A DNA stretch of 64,000 nucleotides from the NCBI GenBank assembly GCA_023678885.1, contig CM043013.1:15966791-16030790 (forward strand). The letters run 5' to 3'. Below are positions 22,815 through 35,250 of the stretch, piece after piece. The notes beneath the pieces were generated by a model. It had not been told where the DNA came from. It saw nothing but the letters and a program-made list of their open reading frames with translations, and made no database searches. Each line of letters opens with the position of its first letter. Position 1 is the stretch's first letter. Both the position numbers and the translations under genes were made by a program. Source of the DNA: Pogostemon cablin. Taxonomy: Eukaryota; Streptophyta; Magnoliopsida; Lamiales; Lamiaceae.

Positions 22815-24034
22815 TTACGCATAGTAGAGTTTTAGGAATTTGCCTTTTATGGGGCCAACTCCCACTCCATCTTCAGATATCAACTTGTATGCACCATTTG
22901 TATACACTTCTTTCACAACATGTGGGTCATCCCACTTGGGCAAGAATTTATTTTCAACTCGGTGAGTGATGACAATAGGCCTTCTCATAGCAAGGACTAA
23001 GTCCCCGACTTGAAAAGAACGTATCTTCATTTTCTTGTTAAACGTTCTGGAGAGGCGAGCTTGATAGCACTCAAGTCTCTGTTTTGCTTCCAATCTCTTT
23101 TCATCAAGTGCCTCTAATTATTCGAGATGCAGTCGTGCGTTCTCTTCTTCAGTCAGACCTTTTTGTATGGCTATTCTCAAAGATGGGATTTTCTTTTCAA
23201 GGGGCACCACAGCTTCAACCCCATATACAAGAGAATACAGAGTAGCTTGAGTAGGCATTCTGTAAGTGGTTCGGTATGCCCATAAAGCTTTATAAATCCT
23301 TTCATGCCAGTCTCGTTTTGACTTCAAGACTACCTTCTTCAATAGATTACATAGCATCTTGTTGAAGGCTTCCGCAAGCCCATTAGCTGTTGCATTGTAC
23401 ATGGAAGATTTTCTTTGCTTGAAGTCAAACTTCTCACAAAGTTTGTCAATCAGAGAGTTGCTGAATGACCTCCCATTATTGGTGATGATGTACCGAGGCA
23501 CTCCATATCTATATATGATGTTGATGCGGATGAAATCAGCCACATTTTTTTTCTTCACTTCTCTCAAGGGTACAACTTCCACCCACTTGGAAAAGTAATC
23601 AGTGGCAGACAGAATATAAAGATGGCCTCCAGAAGACTTCGTTAACGGCCCCACCACATCCAAGCCCCATGCATCAAATGGCCATGAAGAAGCTGTTGGA
23701 TGCAACGTTCGGGAGGTTGATGAATGAGATTTGCATGAAACTGGCATGGCTGACATCTTTGTGCATAATCTATGCAATCCTTCACCATAAAAGGCCAGTA
23801 GTATCCCATCTTCTTAATTCTGAAATGTAGCTTGGGTCCAGACTGATTGGCACCACATACTCCAGAATGAGCTTCCTCCATAGCCCGAAGAGCTTCTTCA
23901 TCACTTAAGCATCTTAAGAGAACACCATCAAATGATCTTCTATAGAGTGTATCTTTATAATAGAAGAATCGAGGTGCTCTACGTCGGACATCAACCCTTA
24001 GATGTGGATCATTGGGAAGCTTATCATATTTCAT
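22815..24034 (-). pseudogene. Tat integrase (zinc domain, catalytic core, C-terminal domain)
   Basis: From 24034 the HHCC zinc-binding segment ends with RCQPCQF. The core follows at 23777-23118 with GLDVVGP (first Asp), then IITNNGRSF where the family has T-D-N-G, then GLAEAFN (Glu). The second catalytic Asp is therefore Asn (GAT to AAT, 23478-23480). The C-terminal domain (23093-22815) has FQVGDLVL and PKWDDPHVV. Parts lie in different frames, so frameshifts separate them. Enzymatically dead twice over. Confidence 0.88.
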
Positions 24035-24052
24035 GTAATTAACGAACAGTTG

Positions 24053-24622
24053 TCACCAATCTTCCTTCTCAATATCGAACACCTCTATGGCACAATACTC
24101 AACTTCTTCATCATCTTCCGTTTCGAGGAAGGGAGGCACCACCCAACTTTTGCAGATCGATATTTGAAAACGTGCTTCGGGCATTGCTATGGTTGATGCT
24201 AGCTTTGCCAAAGCATCGGCTTGCTTGTTCTTTCTCCTTGGTAAATGTTTAATCTCTACATCTCCAAGCCAATTCATAAGCCTTTGAGCATAGTTATAGT
24301 ATGGGATTAGCTCGAGCTTCTTAACCTCATATAAGCTAAGGAACTGGTTGATTATCAACAATGAATCTCCATATACCTTAAGGTGTCGTTGCTTAACATC
24401 TACTACCATCTCCAGACCAAGTATAAGAGCTTGATATTCAGCTACATTGTTAGAATAATTCTCGGTTAGACTGAATGAATATGGCAAACCTCCTCCGTCT
24501 GAGGTCACAAATACTACTCCGGCACCGGCTTCTTCTCTGTGAGCAGCTCCATCGAAATACATCTTCCAAGGAGGACTGATTTCAATAGCCAATATATCTT
24601 CATTAGGGAGATCATCGGACAA
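24053..24622 (-). pseudogene. Second (archaeal-type) RNase H of the Tat element
   Basis: The frame holds WKMYFDGAAHREEAGAGVVF (first Asp), NNVAEYQALILGLEM (Glu), VYGDSLLIINQF (Asp) and ADALAKLAS (Asp). All four catalytic acids are present. This extra RNase H downstream of the normal one is diagnostic of the Tat clade. Confidence 0.9.
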
Positions 24623-25860
24623 CTCTCATTCGCGGGTATAAGATGATCAGCTAAGAAATCTGCCAACACTTGCCCTTTCATTGCCTTTTGATGGATGTAT
24701 ATTATTTCAAATTGCTGTAGTTGGAGATACCATCTTGCAAGCCTATCAGAGAGCACTGGCCTTGATATAACAAACTTTAATGGGTTGGCCTTTGATACCA
24801 AGTAAACAGTATGAGCTTGAAAGTAGTGTCTTAATTTCTGAATTGCAAAGATGAGAGCAAGACATATCTTTTCAATTGGTGAATACTTTAACTCATTTGG
24901 TGTCATTGTCCTACTTAGATAGTACAACGCACACTTCTTTCCTTCATCATTATTTTGCGCAAGCAGGGCTCCAACTGATCTTTCTTGAGCAGATATGTAG
25001 ATAATTAATGGGCGTCCGGCTATCGGAGCAACCAACACTGGCGGCTTCATCAAATATGCTTTAATGTTGTTAAAGGCATTAGTGCAAGCTTCATCCCATT
25101 CAAAGGGGCTCCCTTTTTTCATAAGATGACTGAATGGTTGGCACCGGCCGGCTAAGTTTGATATGAACCTCCTTAAGTATGCCAGCTTTCCTTGTAAACT
25201 CTTGAGTTCATTTATGTTTCGAGGCACCTGCATCTCTATGATTGCATCAATCTTTGCTTTGTCAATTTCAATGCCACGATGGACAATGAATCCCAGGAAC
25301 TTTCCAGAAGGGACTCCGAATGCGCACTTAAGTGGGTTCATCTTTAGTTGAGATTTTCTAAGACGCTCAAATATTTGTCTTAAATCTTAGAGATGGTCCT
25401 TTTTCTTCTTTGATTTCACCACGATGTCATCAACATAATATTAGACATTCTTATGGAGCATGTCATCAAATATCTTTTGCATGGCTTGTTAGTAAGTAGC
25501 GCCAGTATTACTCAAGCTGAACGGCATAACATTGTAGCAAAATATTCCTTTTGGAGTGCGGAATGTTGTTTTCTCTTGGTCTTCTGGATGAGCCATCCAT
25601 GAACGAAAGAACTTCATGACCAGTTGTTGCATCAATCATGAGTTCAGTAATTAGAAGCGGAAAATCATCTTTCGGGCATGTCAAGTTCAAATCCCGAAAG
25701 TCAACACACACTCTAAGTTGCCCATTTATCTTCCTTACTGGTACAATGTTAGAGAGCCAAGTGGGATACTTAACTTCTCGTATTTTTCCCGTCTCAAGGA
25801 GCTTATTAACTTCAGCTTCAATCAATGGAACTAGCTCTGGTCAAAATTGACGTTGCATCT
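24623..25860 (-). pseudogene. Tat reverse transcriptase and first RNase H
   Basis: RT fingers/palm begin near 25825 with WLSNIVPVRKINGQLRVCVD and FRDLNLTCPKDDFPL. A frameshift follows. YYVDD is at 25426-25440, with TAA stops at 25441-25443 just before it in the reading direction and at 25387-25389 after it. The thumb and RNase H continue from 25341 with FLGFIVHRGIEID, FEWDEACTNAFNNIK, IYISAQERSVGALL, SPIEKICLALIFA and VLADFLADH. The first RNase H Asp appears changed (YISAQ for YVSAT/YTDAS types). Clearly nonfunctional. Confidence 0.85.
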
Positions 25861-27325
25861 TCTTAACTAGCTTGGCTCCTTCCTTTACTGCTAAATGATG
25901 AACTGCCACTTTTGGATCTAATCTGAGCATCTCCTTGAATGACCACGCGAAGACGTCTCTAAACTCTTGAAGAAGCTCAATGTAAGCTTTTTCTTCATCA
26001 ACTGTCAATAAAGCACTTATATAGGTTGGACGTGGGTCATTAGCATCACCCAAATTAATCTCCTTCAATTGGTCAACAGTAGCTTTGACACCCTCTTCAA
26101 ATTCGGGAGGAGCATCATCAGCATCTCCCTCTTCAGTCGAGGTCTCTTTTCGTATAGTGACATTATTTACGGTAGCAACATCTTCTAGGAATTCTTGCCT
26201 TTGAAAATGTGGATTCGATCTACCTTGTTCATTTTCTCCCACTTTAACAATGTTCTCCACTACATAACCACCTCTCCTCATTTTGACGATCATGTTTCGT
26301 AGATCTCTTTCTGCAGTGTGTAGATCTGTTTGTATAATAATGGAATGAACAACATCTGATGAGCCTACACTTTTATGATCATCATCTTCATTTTGAGTGA
26401 AGATTACTGTTCACCTTTTTGCTTTCAACACTGTGTCACATGATATAGTCAGAAAATATCGTCTTTTCATGCGAGATGGGATCCGATATGTATTTTTAGG
26501 AACCTTGGGAACTTGGTAGTCTCGGATCTCTGGTGATTTTCAATTTCAGCTGGTTTGAGTCTTTCAAAAACTGAGATTCTTTCTGTCTTTATATTTTCCT
26601 CATAAGACTCTTCTTCTTCAGAAAGAATTTCATCTTCAGTGATATAGTTCGTGTTTGATCGCAATGCGAATAGGTTTTTGTGGAACGTATCCCAAACCTG
26701 TTCTAGTATACTTGGAAGTGCGACCATTATTCTTCAATGTATCTTGAGTGGTATTAAATCCACTAGGAGTCTGATGAGACGATTCACTTATCACAGCTTT
26801 TTCTTGATGGTTATATCCAGCTTTTATAAGAAGTTTGTAAGCTTGTGGGCTATATGATTTAGAAACTGCCACCTCAAATACATCTACATGCTCAATTTTA
26901 GCCCCTTGAAAGAGGGCTTCTCAATGTCAACCTTAGTCAGGGGTAGCGTCAACTCTCCTACTGTCTCGAGAAACTGCTTGCTTACACCAGACTGTGTAGA
27001 AGAAACATTATCCATACTTTCTTTTTTAGTTTTTCATTGTTTTTTTCTTATAATGATCTTTCTTCTTGCTTGACATCCTTGCTACTTTTTAGAAAATATC
27101 TGGTATCTGCAAAATATGACTCGACTTCTGTAAATGGCTTTTTATCACCAAGCACCTTCTTTATATTACCTCCATCTCAGTATTTGAAGCACTGATGTAG
27201 CGTAGAAGGAATCACTCCATTTTTATGCAACCATGGGCGCCCCAAGAGCATGTTATATGATGTTTTAGCATCAATGACATGAAACAAAAATGTTGAGACC
27301 ATCTTATCTATCATTAAGTCCAAGA
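25861..27325 (-). pseudogene. Tat protease-RT linker, decayed
   Basis: Open stretches at 26293-25841 and 26727-26467 hold acidic linker sequence (EEEESYEENIKTE) and the start of RT (DVFAWSFKEMLRLDPKVAVH, the usual Tat pre-RT motif). Stops and frame changes separate them. Confidence 0.65.
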
Positions 27326-28126
27326 CTATCGTACCAAGTGTTCTCTGGCTTCTTGATTGAACCCATGAATTGTCAACCGGCTACTGCCGAGTTCGTCGGT
27401 TGAAATCCTTAACTTCTTCAACGTCATTAGAGGCAAGATATTGACCGATGAACCTCCATCAATCAATATTCGATTCACCCTTTGCTCTTGAGTGCAACTA
27501 GCTACGAACAAGGGTCGGTTATGAGATTGTGAACTGAGCAGTAAGTCTTTTTCTGTGAAGGTAATCTTCATAGCATGGGTCTTGCTTTCAACTCCAGGCA
27601 CAACAGCTTCGCTTGCCATACGACATGAATAATTATTTCCACCGTCTGCAGAAGTAGAGTTTGCAGTTGCATCTTCATCTAGAAAGATCTTTTCTTGCTC
27701 AACCAATCGCATAACTTTATCTTTAAAGACAAAGCAATCTTTGATAGAATGACCCACCAGTCTATGATACTTGCAGTATTTTGGATTGTCCATTTGTCCC
27801 GCTTCTTCTGGTCGCTTCATTTCAGGAAGCTCGATAAGTTTATCTTTGAGCAGATTATCAAATATGCCTGGGACATCCGAATCAAGGAATGGGTACTTCC
27901 TTTTTTGCATTTCTTTCAAGGTCAATCTTCTTTGCCCCCTTTCTTGGGAATCATTCTTTGCTTTATCATCTTTTTCATTCTCATTCATTCGAAACCTGAC
28001 GACTGATGCATTTGTTGCCATAGATTCTTTTTCAGAAGATTTGTTGTAGGGTTTGCCCCCATTTCCTGACCTCTTACTTTTCTTTGTACTTATAGGATCC
28101 AGGAATCGGTGGCTCCACAACTCCAC
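27326..28126 (-). pseudogene. Tat gag C terminus (zinc knuckle) and aspartic protease
   Basis: A 266-codon frame. A CKYHRLVGHSIKDC motif is the Tat-type zinc knuckle near residue 120. The protease active site NRILIDGGSSVNILPL sits near residue 220, with the DGG form typical of this clade. The frame is offset from the upstream gag, so a frameshift lies near 28100. It ends within the protease. Confidence 0.8.
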
Positions 28127-29319
28127 TTATCCCAATGCTCAGCTCCATATCGTGAGCTCTTGTGGCCAAATCTTCAAAGGTTTTAGGCTTAATCCCTTGA
28201 AGTATGTAACGAAGGGTCCACTGCATTCCTGCTATGCACATCTCAATGGCAGAAACTTCAGACAATTGATCTTTACAATTTAAGCTTAAATTTCTCCATC
28301 GATTAATGTACACAATTACTGGCTCTTCTTTTAATTGACAGGTGTTAGTCAACTCTATCATGTTAACCGTCCTCCTAGTATTGTAGAAGTGATTAAGGAA
28401 TTGATATTCCATCTGATCCCAACTGTCTATAGAATCGTCCTCCAAGCCAGTGTACCATTCAAAAGCATTTCCCTTTAGAGAACGAACGAATTATCTTACC
28501 ATATGATCTCCGTCAGTTCCAGCATCATTGCACGTTTCAATGAAATGTGCTATATGTTGCCTTGGATTACCTTTGCCATCAAACTGTTGGAACTTGGGGG
28601 GTTGATAGTTCAGTGGCATCTTCAAGTTGTCAACCCTTCTAGTAAAAGGCTTAGCATACATGAATGAAGGCTTGGAGCTCTTTTCAAATTGGTCCTTCAT
28701 TGTGCCAAGTATAATGCTTTTTAGCTGATTGATATGAACCATTCCATCATGGGAAACATTCAATTCTTCTTCAATCACTTTTTTACCCGTTGACTGACAT
28801 TTCGAGGAGTTATTTACTTCATTTTCATTGTCCTCAACTTGCTTTTCGTTTGCATGGCTAGTTTCAGCACCAGCCATCTTCTCCACTAGTTTGAAAATCA
28901 AAGTACTTTGTTCTTGGTTCTATTTTGCAAGTGCAACAACGGACTCAGTCAAACTTGCTAATTGTTCTTCGACAGACGAAGTGTTTGTTGTCATTGCTAA
29001 GGCTTTGGATGAATCAGACGATGAACTTTCTTCAGATAGAGGAGTTGAGCCATCAAGATTTCCCTCCTCATTTTTATCATCCCTATCATTATAAGGTATT
29101 CCTTTGGGGATGACTCCAACTGAAGAATCTGTCTCCGAAGAGGCTTCAAATCGCGCTTTCCTTGACATGCTTCTAGTTGTAACATTAACGTCTTCAACTT
29201 GTAATTCTGACAACTTGAAGACAGAAGCTGGCTTGGTGACTCTGAGTGGAGTCATCTTGCTTTGCTTATGTGAAGAGGAGATGAGAGGTAGAAACTGTCC
29301 CACTGGGCGTGCCAAAATT
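28074..29319 (-). pseudogene. Tat gag N-terminal and capsid region
   Basis: A single frame runs from just inside the 5' LTR to 28074, interrupted by TAG near 28920 and TAA near 28491. The capsid core includes WDQMEYQFLNHFYNTRR and VIVYINRWRNLSL, matching retrotrans_gag. The N-terminal third is acidic and Ser-rich. It is the first coding region of the element. Confidence 0.8.
29296..29319 (-). promoter_or_regulatory. Primer-binding site region of the Tat element
   Basis: Next to the 5' LTR the minus strand reads TTTTGGCACGCCCAGTGGGA, the usual position and style of a plant gypsy tRNA primer site. The exact tRNA was not determined. Confidence 0.6.
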
Positions 29320-30276
29320 TGTAACAATAAAATTTGTATTTATTAAAATAATAAACACAAAAGAAATTACAAAGATAATCCAAGACATATTGAACTTGAA
29401 AATTGAGTGAGCAGTCTCTAGCTGTCATCTGATTCCTCTCTTGAGTTGACTTCTTTGACTTTATCAACTTTCAGAGCCGGATCTTCGAATGAAGCTTGTT
29501 CGAGCTCAAATTTGACTTGAAGCTTTAAGACATTTATCCAGAGACGTCGAGCCTTTGTTTGGATCAACCGTTGACTTGAAGATTTACTGTGAAGAACGCC
29601 GTTCAATTTGGTAGAACACCGTTGACCTCACGAATATTGCTGGATGAACTTGACTTGAAGAAACGATAAATTTGAGGGGCTCCGCACCTTGATCTCAGAT
29701 TGAATGCTGTTTCTAGATTGATCTTCGAAGAATGACTTTAATCTTCGTAGATTCCAAGTTCCTTCAGAGCTTTCTGGGCTTTTAGGATTTTCAGAATATT
29801 TGGAATGAGGACTGAAGGCCCTTATTTATAGGTAGAAAAAATAACCGCTTAAGAGATATTTTCTCCTTGAAAAGATATATTGGGCTTTTCTCTTTTAATT
29901 AAGCCTGCTGGACTGGATACGGGCCTATTTAATTTAATTAGGCCTGCTGGATTTAACTTGGGCCTATTTAATTTATTTAGGTCTACTGGATTTGACTTGG
30001 GCCTATTTAATTTATTTAGGCCTGCTGGATTTGACTTGCTGGGCTTTGTTAACTTGAGAGTCAGTCCCACTTGACTTGAACTGAGTCTATTTGACTTGAA
30101 TTGAGCTCATTTGACTTGGATTTAGGCTCAAATAATTATATTAATTATCAATTATTTATTTATTTATTTCAGAAATTAATTTATTTAAATTTCTTAATAA
30201 ATAAATATTTAATTAACATCTAATATATTTTTCTTTGCATTTATATTTATTAGGCAATAAAATTTAATTGTCTACA
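29320..30276 (-). repeat. Tat element 5' LTR (957 bp)
   Basis: Matches 16148-17091 from end to end. On the minus strand it starts TGTAGACAATTAAATTTTAT. The TATAAATA box lies at about 29823-29830. Target duplication CCAAG follows at 30277-30281. Confidence 0.92.
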
Positions 30277-30389
30277 CCAAGTATCTGCACCAAAACCTTG
30301 ACAACTTCAGCCACTTTCCCAGCTTTATTTCACATATATCAACCAATGTTACCACAATTAAAACAAAATAAGCTAACGCACCAAGAGCA

Positions 30390-30963
30390 TTGGCGTCGGA
30401 GTGAAAGCATAAATTGATAACATGATATGGCCGTCATCACTGTTTAAAATGTTTTAGGGTTTAAGATCCCGATACACAGTTCCCTTGGTGTGTAGATACT
30501 CCAGAGCTAACAGAACTTCAGCGGCGAAGAATCCGACGGCTTGAACAGGTAGCAGGTTGCAGTGTTGCTTGCGCAACAAGAAATGGAGGTCCCGGCAATA
30601 ATCCATCAACAGGCAAGTATAGTGTGAAACCTCCAAGTGAGCATAAAGAGTGGGCAGAAATGGATGATCGAGAGAGGCGAGGATCTGCACCTCCGTCTAA
30701 ACATGGGAGAGTTTCTTAGATGTCAAGGAATCTCGATCGACGACCTTAAGGGCGAAGTTGGCGTGGTCATAGTCGCGGAGGCGCCAGAGGAAGACGCCCG
30801 ACGACGCGGAGGAGCTTGAGGTGGCGGAGGTAGAGGGCGCCGTCAGCTGATAAGGTGGTGGTAGCCTTGATGGCGGCCCAGTTGGGATTGTCATGGCGGC
30901 AGTGGGGACGGCGGTGGAGGGGCTTGGCTGAAGCATTGAAGTTAATAAATTACTATTCTTCAT
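30390..30963 (-). pseudogene. AGC (plant AGCVIII, WAG/PINOID-like) protein kinase fragment
   Basis: One frame keeps kinase motifs: NFALKVVDRDSL (beta-3 Lys), LDHPFLPTLYAHLEVSHY, LLMDYC, EVLLALEYLH and VYRDLKP (catalytic loop). It is broken by TAG at 30694-30696 (one step from CAG) and TAA at 30451-30453 (one step from GAA). The glycine loop is replaced by low-complexity Ser/Pro sequence, and the frame is lost after GHIMLS, so the DFD segment and the AGC insertion are missing. The wording is closest to WAG-type kinases, from memory. It lies about 110 bases from the Tat element's right target duplication. Confidence 0.8.
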
Positions 30964-31739
30964 GTTCGGCTGTTTAGATCGAACAAGTGATGTCCATTCA
31001 ATTATACTGGTCTTTCATCTCTTAAATTCTCAAGGGTATTTATGTCATAATTTAAGTACATTTAAATTTAGGGTTATTCCGTAGTGCACCAATATACCCG
31101 TGCACTTGTGTTAATAGGTAGTTTTTTAGGTATAGTTATTTTTATTTTTTAAATTTTTATTTATTTTGTTTGATCTAATGGTGGTTATGGGGTGATTTTT
31201 TGATCTAATGATTTATATTAACTAGGTGTACCGGTGCCTCAGGTGCACCATAGTTTAACTCTTAAATTTAATATATTTATGAGGTATACTTAGTAAAATT
31301 GGGGATGCAAATAACCGGTCCCATAATTAAAATTTTATTATAACTGAAAGTTATTGATTGCCATAACAAATAAAAAAAAGTGCCAATGGTCACAAACTAA
31401 CCAATAAAAAATCATTGTTAGCCATTAATTAAATTCTATAACAATTCACTTAATTTTTCATTTTTAACCAAAATACCATCAACCTTTGTTTTTTTTTATT
31501 ATTTTTATATTCAAAATATCGGTTATGGTGTTAGAATTCTGACACAAAATACTGACATCCTCGTTGTAGTATCGGATATCGAGTTCGTTTTCAATCCTAT
31601 GTCGGTATACTAAGTCGGGGATTCGACACCTTGATCGACACTGAAACCGACATCCAATGTTATGACTATAGTGTTGAATATGATGTCGGTATCCTATGTT
31701 GGGTATCCGACACCATTACCAACACTGAATAATAAAATA
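30964..31739. other. Intergenic with small inverted-repeat elements
   Basis: Bases 31082-31252 have inverted ends (GTGCACCAATATACCCGTGCAC and GGTGTACCGGTGCCTCAGGTGCACC) and look like a 0.17-kb MITE. A related terminus, GGGTGCACCCTAGGGTGC, ends this window at 63983-64000. Bases 31520-31730 hold repeated GTCGGTATCC and TCCGACACC motifs of unknown nature. Confidence 0.5.
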
Positions 31740-32022
31740 CTCCATCTGTCCCACATATTTATTCACACTTTTCATTTTTGGGTGTCCCACATATTTATTC
31801 ACATACACTATATATCTCACCTACTTTTACACTTTATTCATCAATCCCAACAACTTTATTAACTTTTTTACACTTTATTTATCATTCTCAATAACTTTAT
31901 TTATTTTTTCTCTTTAAATTACCAATTTACTTATACTTTAACTTACATTATATATTAAAAAAATAATACTTCTTAATCTCTATGACTGTATAAAGGTAAA
32001 CAAATACGTGGGATGGAGGGAG
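31740..32022. mobile_element. Stowaway-like MITE, 283 bp
   Basis: Starts CTCCATCTGTCCCACATATT and ends ACGTGGGATGGAGGGAG, its approximate inverse. It is flanked by TA at 31738-31739 and 32023-32024. No coding capacity. Confidence 0.85.
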
Positions 32023-32087
32023 TAATAAAAAAAAAGAAGGGTGGGGGTATTTTGGTAAAAAAAAAACAATTGTGTAGAATTGTTATA

Positions 32088-32313
32088 TTCTCTCTGTCCA
32101 TCCTTAATTTATCTATTTTACTATTTTGGGTTGTCCACTCTTATTGTATCTATTTTTTTTAGACATATGAGACTCACACACATCATTAATATAATTAAAA
32201 TATGGGACTCACACTCCCCACTAATACAACTACATACTACATATAGAATAACAATAATCCTTAATTAACATGCAAAAAATAAATGGATACATTAACCATA
32301 AAAGGAGAAGAAG
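32088..32313. mobile_element. Stowaway-like MITE, more diverged, 226 bp
   Basis: Ends TTCTCTCTGTCCATCC and (inverse) CTTCTTCTCCTTTTATGG, with TA on both sides (32086-32087, 32314-32315). The interior ATACAACTACATACTAC matches the repeat at the window start. Confidence 0.6.
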
Positions 32314-32752
32314 TATTTTTTTATTACTTAAAAATAATACAGTATCTCATGGTTAAAAAACTTACTACTAAATAAAATACTAAACGAGAAGCCGTATCCC
32401 GCTACAGAAGTATACATCCTCTATTCTTTGCTCTCACATTCCATTGTATTATAAATTAATGAGTTATAAGGTCGCAGGGGCGGTCCTGGGATGGTGTCGA
32501 AGGTTCTGGAATGGTGTCGAAAGTGTCGTCGCATAGGGCCCCACTCTAGAGAGGGGACCCGAATTTTTTAATATATATATATATATATTATAAATTAATT
32601 TTAAGTTAACATTTTACCATAATCAACCAGTAGCTTTGGCGGTTTTGCCTCTGCCTTTATTTTCCCTTATTTCCCCAAGCACACATGTTCTGCACCGGTA
32701 CTGTAGATATGGAGTTTAAGAAAAGTTATCGACATACAATCTAACACATATA

Positions 32753-33220
32753 CTCCCTCAGTCCCATACTTATCTGCACCGGTAATGTAGATATGGAGTT
32801 TAAGAAAGTTGGTCACTTTTTAAAGGTATTGTGGTATTTTTAGATAATAAATAAATTATAAAGTATGTTAATCTATATGTTTGAATTTTAATTTTTACTT
32901 CTTTCCTTAAATAATATAGTTAGATCTTTTCGGAGTTTTAATTTTAAATTTTAATTCATTCCTATTACATTAAGGAATAAGAATTATAAAGTCAAATTAC
33001 TTTTAGTCTTGTCTTAATTTTTCTTCAAATTATCTTTTCCGGAGAAATTTAAAAAATTAGTGGGCTATCCTTCTTTTAATTTTACTATATATATATATAT
33101 TTATTTATTTATATTTAAATTTTTTTATAGTATAATTCTATTGTTTTGTCCTAACATAGTTTCCACACCTCCTTTGTAAATTACAAAAGAGATGTGAATA
33201 CTCTGCTGGAACAAAGGGAG
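32753..33220. mobile_element. Stowaway-like MITE, 468 bp
   Basis: Starts CTCCCTCAGTCCCATAC and ends GGAACAAAGGGAG, with TA on both sides (32751-32752, 33221-33222). A piece of its left end, CTGTAGATATGGAGTTTAAG, also occurs just outside at 32701-32720. Confidence 0.7.
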
Positions 33221-34929
33221 TATTGATTTTAATATATAAATTATTCTTTATAATTAATTGATAATTTGTGATGCTTGATGAGTGTAGAAATCTCATGAAT
33301 TTAGGGTCCAATTATAGCATGGTTCCATACAATTATGCTTAGTTTGAGTGTTTAAGTGCCCTAGATTGCGCGATATTTGTAAATATTTAGAGAATTTTTA
33401 CTTTGGTGTAATTTTTGTAATTTTCAGATATAAATGGATTCTAGAAGTGAAGAGGAAGATGTAGGAAAAAGTGGATCTCAATTTGGAGTTAAAACGAGGG
33501 AGAACTAGCCAAAACAGTGAAGCAGCGCGAAACTGTCACAAAAATTCGACCGAGTTTTCAGAAATTCGATCGAATTTTTGTGCATTTTTCGAAAAACACG
33601 AGCGAAACAGAGCATCGAAGGCTATGCATACTGTAAGAAAAATTCGATCGAATTTTCATGCAAAATTGTCTGCTGTACACTTCGAAATTAGGGCTTTTCA
33701 ATGGGGGTATAAATACCCAAAACCTCTCAATCCTCCATTAGAACAGATCAAGGGGAGCTGCTCTCACACACCATCCATCCTCCTCTCCATTCATCCATCC
33801 TCCATTCATCCATCCATCCTCCATCCATTCATTCATCTTCCTCTCCATTCATCCATCCATCTACCACTCATCTAACCAACCTTCATTCCATCCATCCATC
33901 CACTAATCCATTCCACCAATCCACCAATATAAGAAGGGAAGAACATCAAGGAGTGAAGATTGGAGCATGTTGAAGGAAAATAAGGCCAACTTCAAAAGGA
34001 AAGCCCATCAACCTTTGATTTGTTGTTTTCTTCATTATTTGGCTCAATTGGAGCAAACCATGAATTATATTAATTTTGTAATGAATTTTAGTGGCTAGTC
34101 CTCATGTGAGGCTAGCCACATGATGGATTGAGACTATTCTATATATGTAGGAATTTTAATGGTTTAATTGAATTGATTTTGGAATTTATCTCATGATTTA
34201 TGATTACTTGATTCATGTTATGAATTGTGTGATTAAATTCTCTATTCATAGTATTAGGATGGCCATTCCAATATTATGTCTAGGGTTTTAATTAAATCAT
34301 TTTATTATATGATCATGTATGTTAGTGTAGGGAGAGGTAAGCCATACCCTTCTTGTGCTTGGGACATTCATGAGATAATACTTAGTTAATGGATCTAATT
34401 AGGTTATTAATTGAGTGAGAAGAGCCAATCTTATAATCATAGTACCTTTGAGGGAATTGAGACTAAGAGACAATCTTTTGTGCTTAAAACTTGTAATGAG
34501 TTGAGAACCTAATTGCCTTGGCCATAGGGATTAGGGGAACATATGTGATTGCTTCTATTCCATTTTCAATGATTTTTTCCATTAGAAACTTGCATGTCTA
34601 GGTGATGTCTTAATCTTGATTGTTGTTAAGCCTTACATACTTCTTAGATTGCTCACCTTCATCCATCATCAATCCCATGTATATGATTGGCGCTATTTTC
34701 ACCTAGATTTTAGTGTCTTTTTATATGTGTTTTCGTATGATTTTATCCGTATTTTATATGTTATTTGGTTGTATTTTGTGTTTTTATTTAAATGTGTGTG
34801 AATGAGCTTAAACCTATGATTTTCACTTTTTATTGGATGTTAGATATGATAAGGAAGACGTAGGAAAAAGCGGATCTCAATTCGGAGTTGAAACGAGGAA
34901 GAATGAGCCAAAACAGTGAAAGAGGAAGC

Positions 34930-35250
34930 AGGGCAGCAAGAACACGGGCCGTGTACAGCGCACGGCCCTGTAAGAAGTGGCCGTGTGCCGACATCAGAAG
35001 ATCCAACACGGCCACCCTGTGCCCGTGTTACAGCACACGAGCCGTGTTGCAGCACACGAGGCGTGTTGCGTAACACGGCCCTGTCCAGAAAGCCATGCGA
35101 TAATGTCAGAAAACACAACACGGCCACCCCTGTGGCCGTGTGCTGCGCACGAGCCATGCGCTGTCCAGAGCTCGCCGTTGACCAGAAGCCCTAGACACGA
35201 CTCGGGCCGTGTTACAGCACACGAGCCGTGTAGGTGTCAAAACTGCTGAA
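34930..35250. repeat. GC-rich palindrome cluster (CACGGCC/GGCCGTG) in LTR C
   Basis: Many copies of ACACGGCC and GGCCGTGT face each other, giving potential hairpins (for example ACACGGGCCGTGT). The shared phrase CCGACATCAGA...CCAACACGGCCACC links it to the clusters at 47490-47760, 51866-52100 and 59775-60045. It ends about 35 bases before the TATA box. Confidence 0.8.

Larger units (their letters stand above)
16148..30276 (-). mobile_element. Tat-lineage Ty3/gypsy retrotransposon, 14.1 kb, complete but decayed
   Basis: Two similar LTRs (16148-17091 and 29320-30276) flank gag-pol on the minus strand. The whole is bracketed by a perfect 5-bp target duplication CCAAG (16143-16147 and 30277-30281). 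Domain order is gag, protease, RT, RNase H, a second archaeal-type RNase H, integrase. The double RNase H defines the Tat clade (Ogre/Retand relatives). Between integrase and the 3' LTR lie about 5 kb holding a plus-strand plant-mobile-domain gene. The LTRs differ by several indels and many substitutions, so the insertion is much older than element B. Stops and frameshifts scatter through gag-pol. Confidence 0.92.

Noticed and set aside
16148..30276. A CRISPR, operon or other bacterial-type system
   Set aside because: The sequence is plant nuclear DNA: spliced genes, plant LTR elements and MITEs. No bacterial features are present.
32463..32545. CAGGGGCGGTCCTGGG motif resembling a hAT terminus
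   Set aside because: Only one end is visible, and no matching inverse end or 8-bp duplication was found nearby.
33765..33900. CATC/CCAT-rich array that might be taken for a satellite or CRISPR-like repeat
   Set aside because: It is a low-complexity leader repeat that recurs at the matching place in the other LTR copy (41880-42015). There are no spacers and no uniform repeat.
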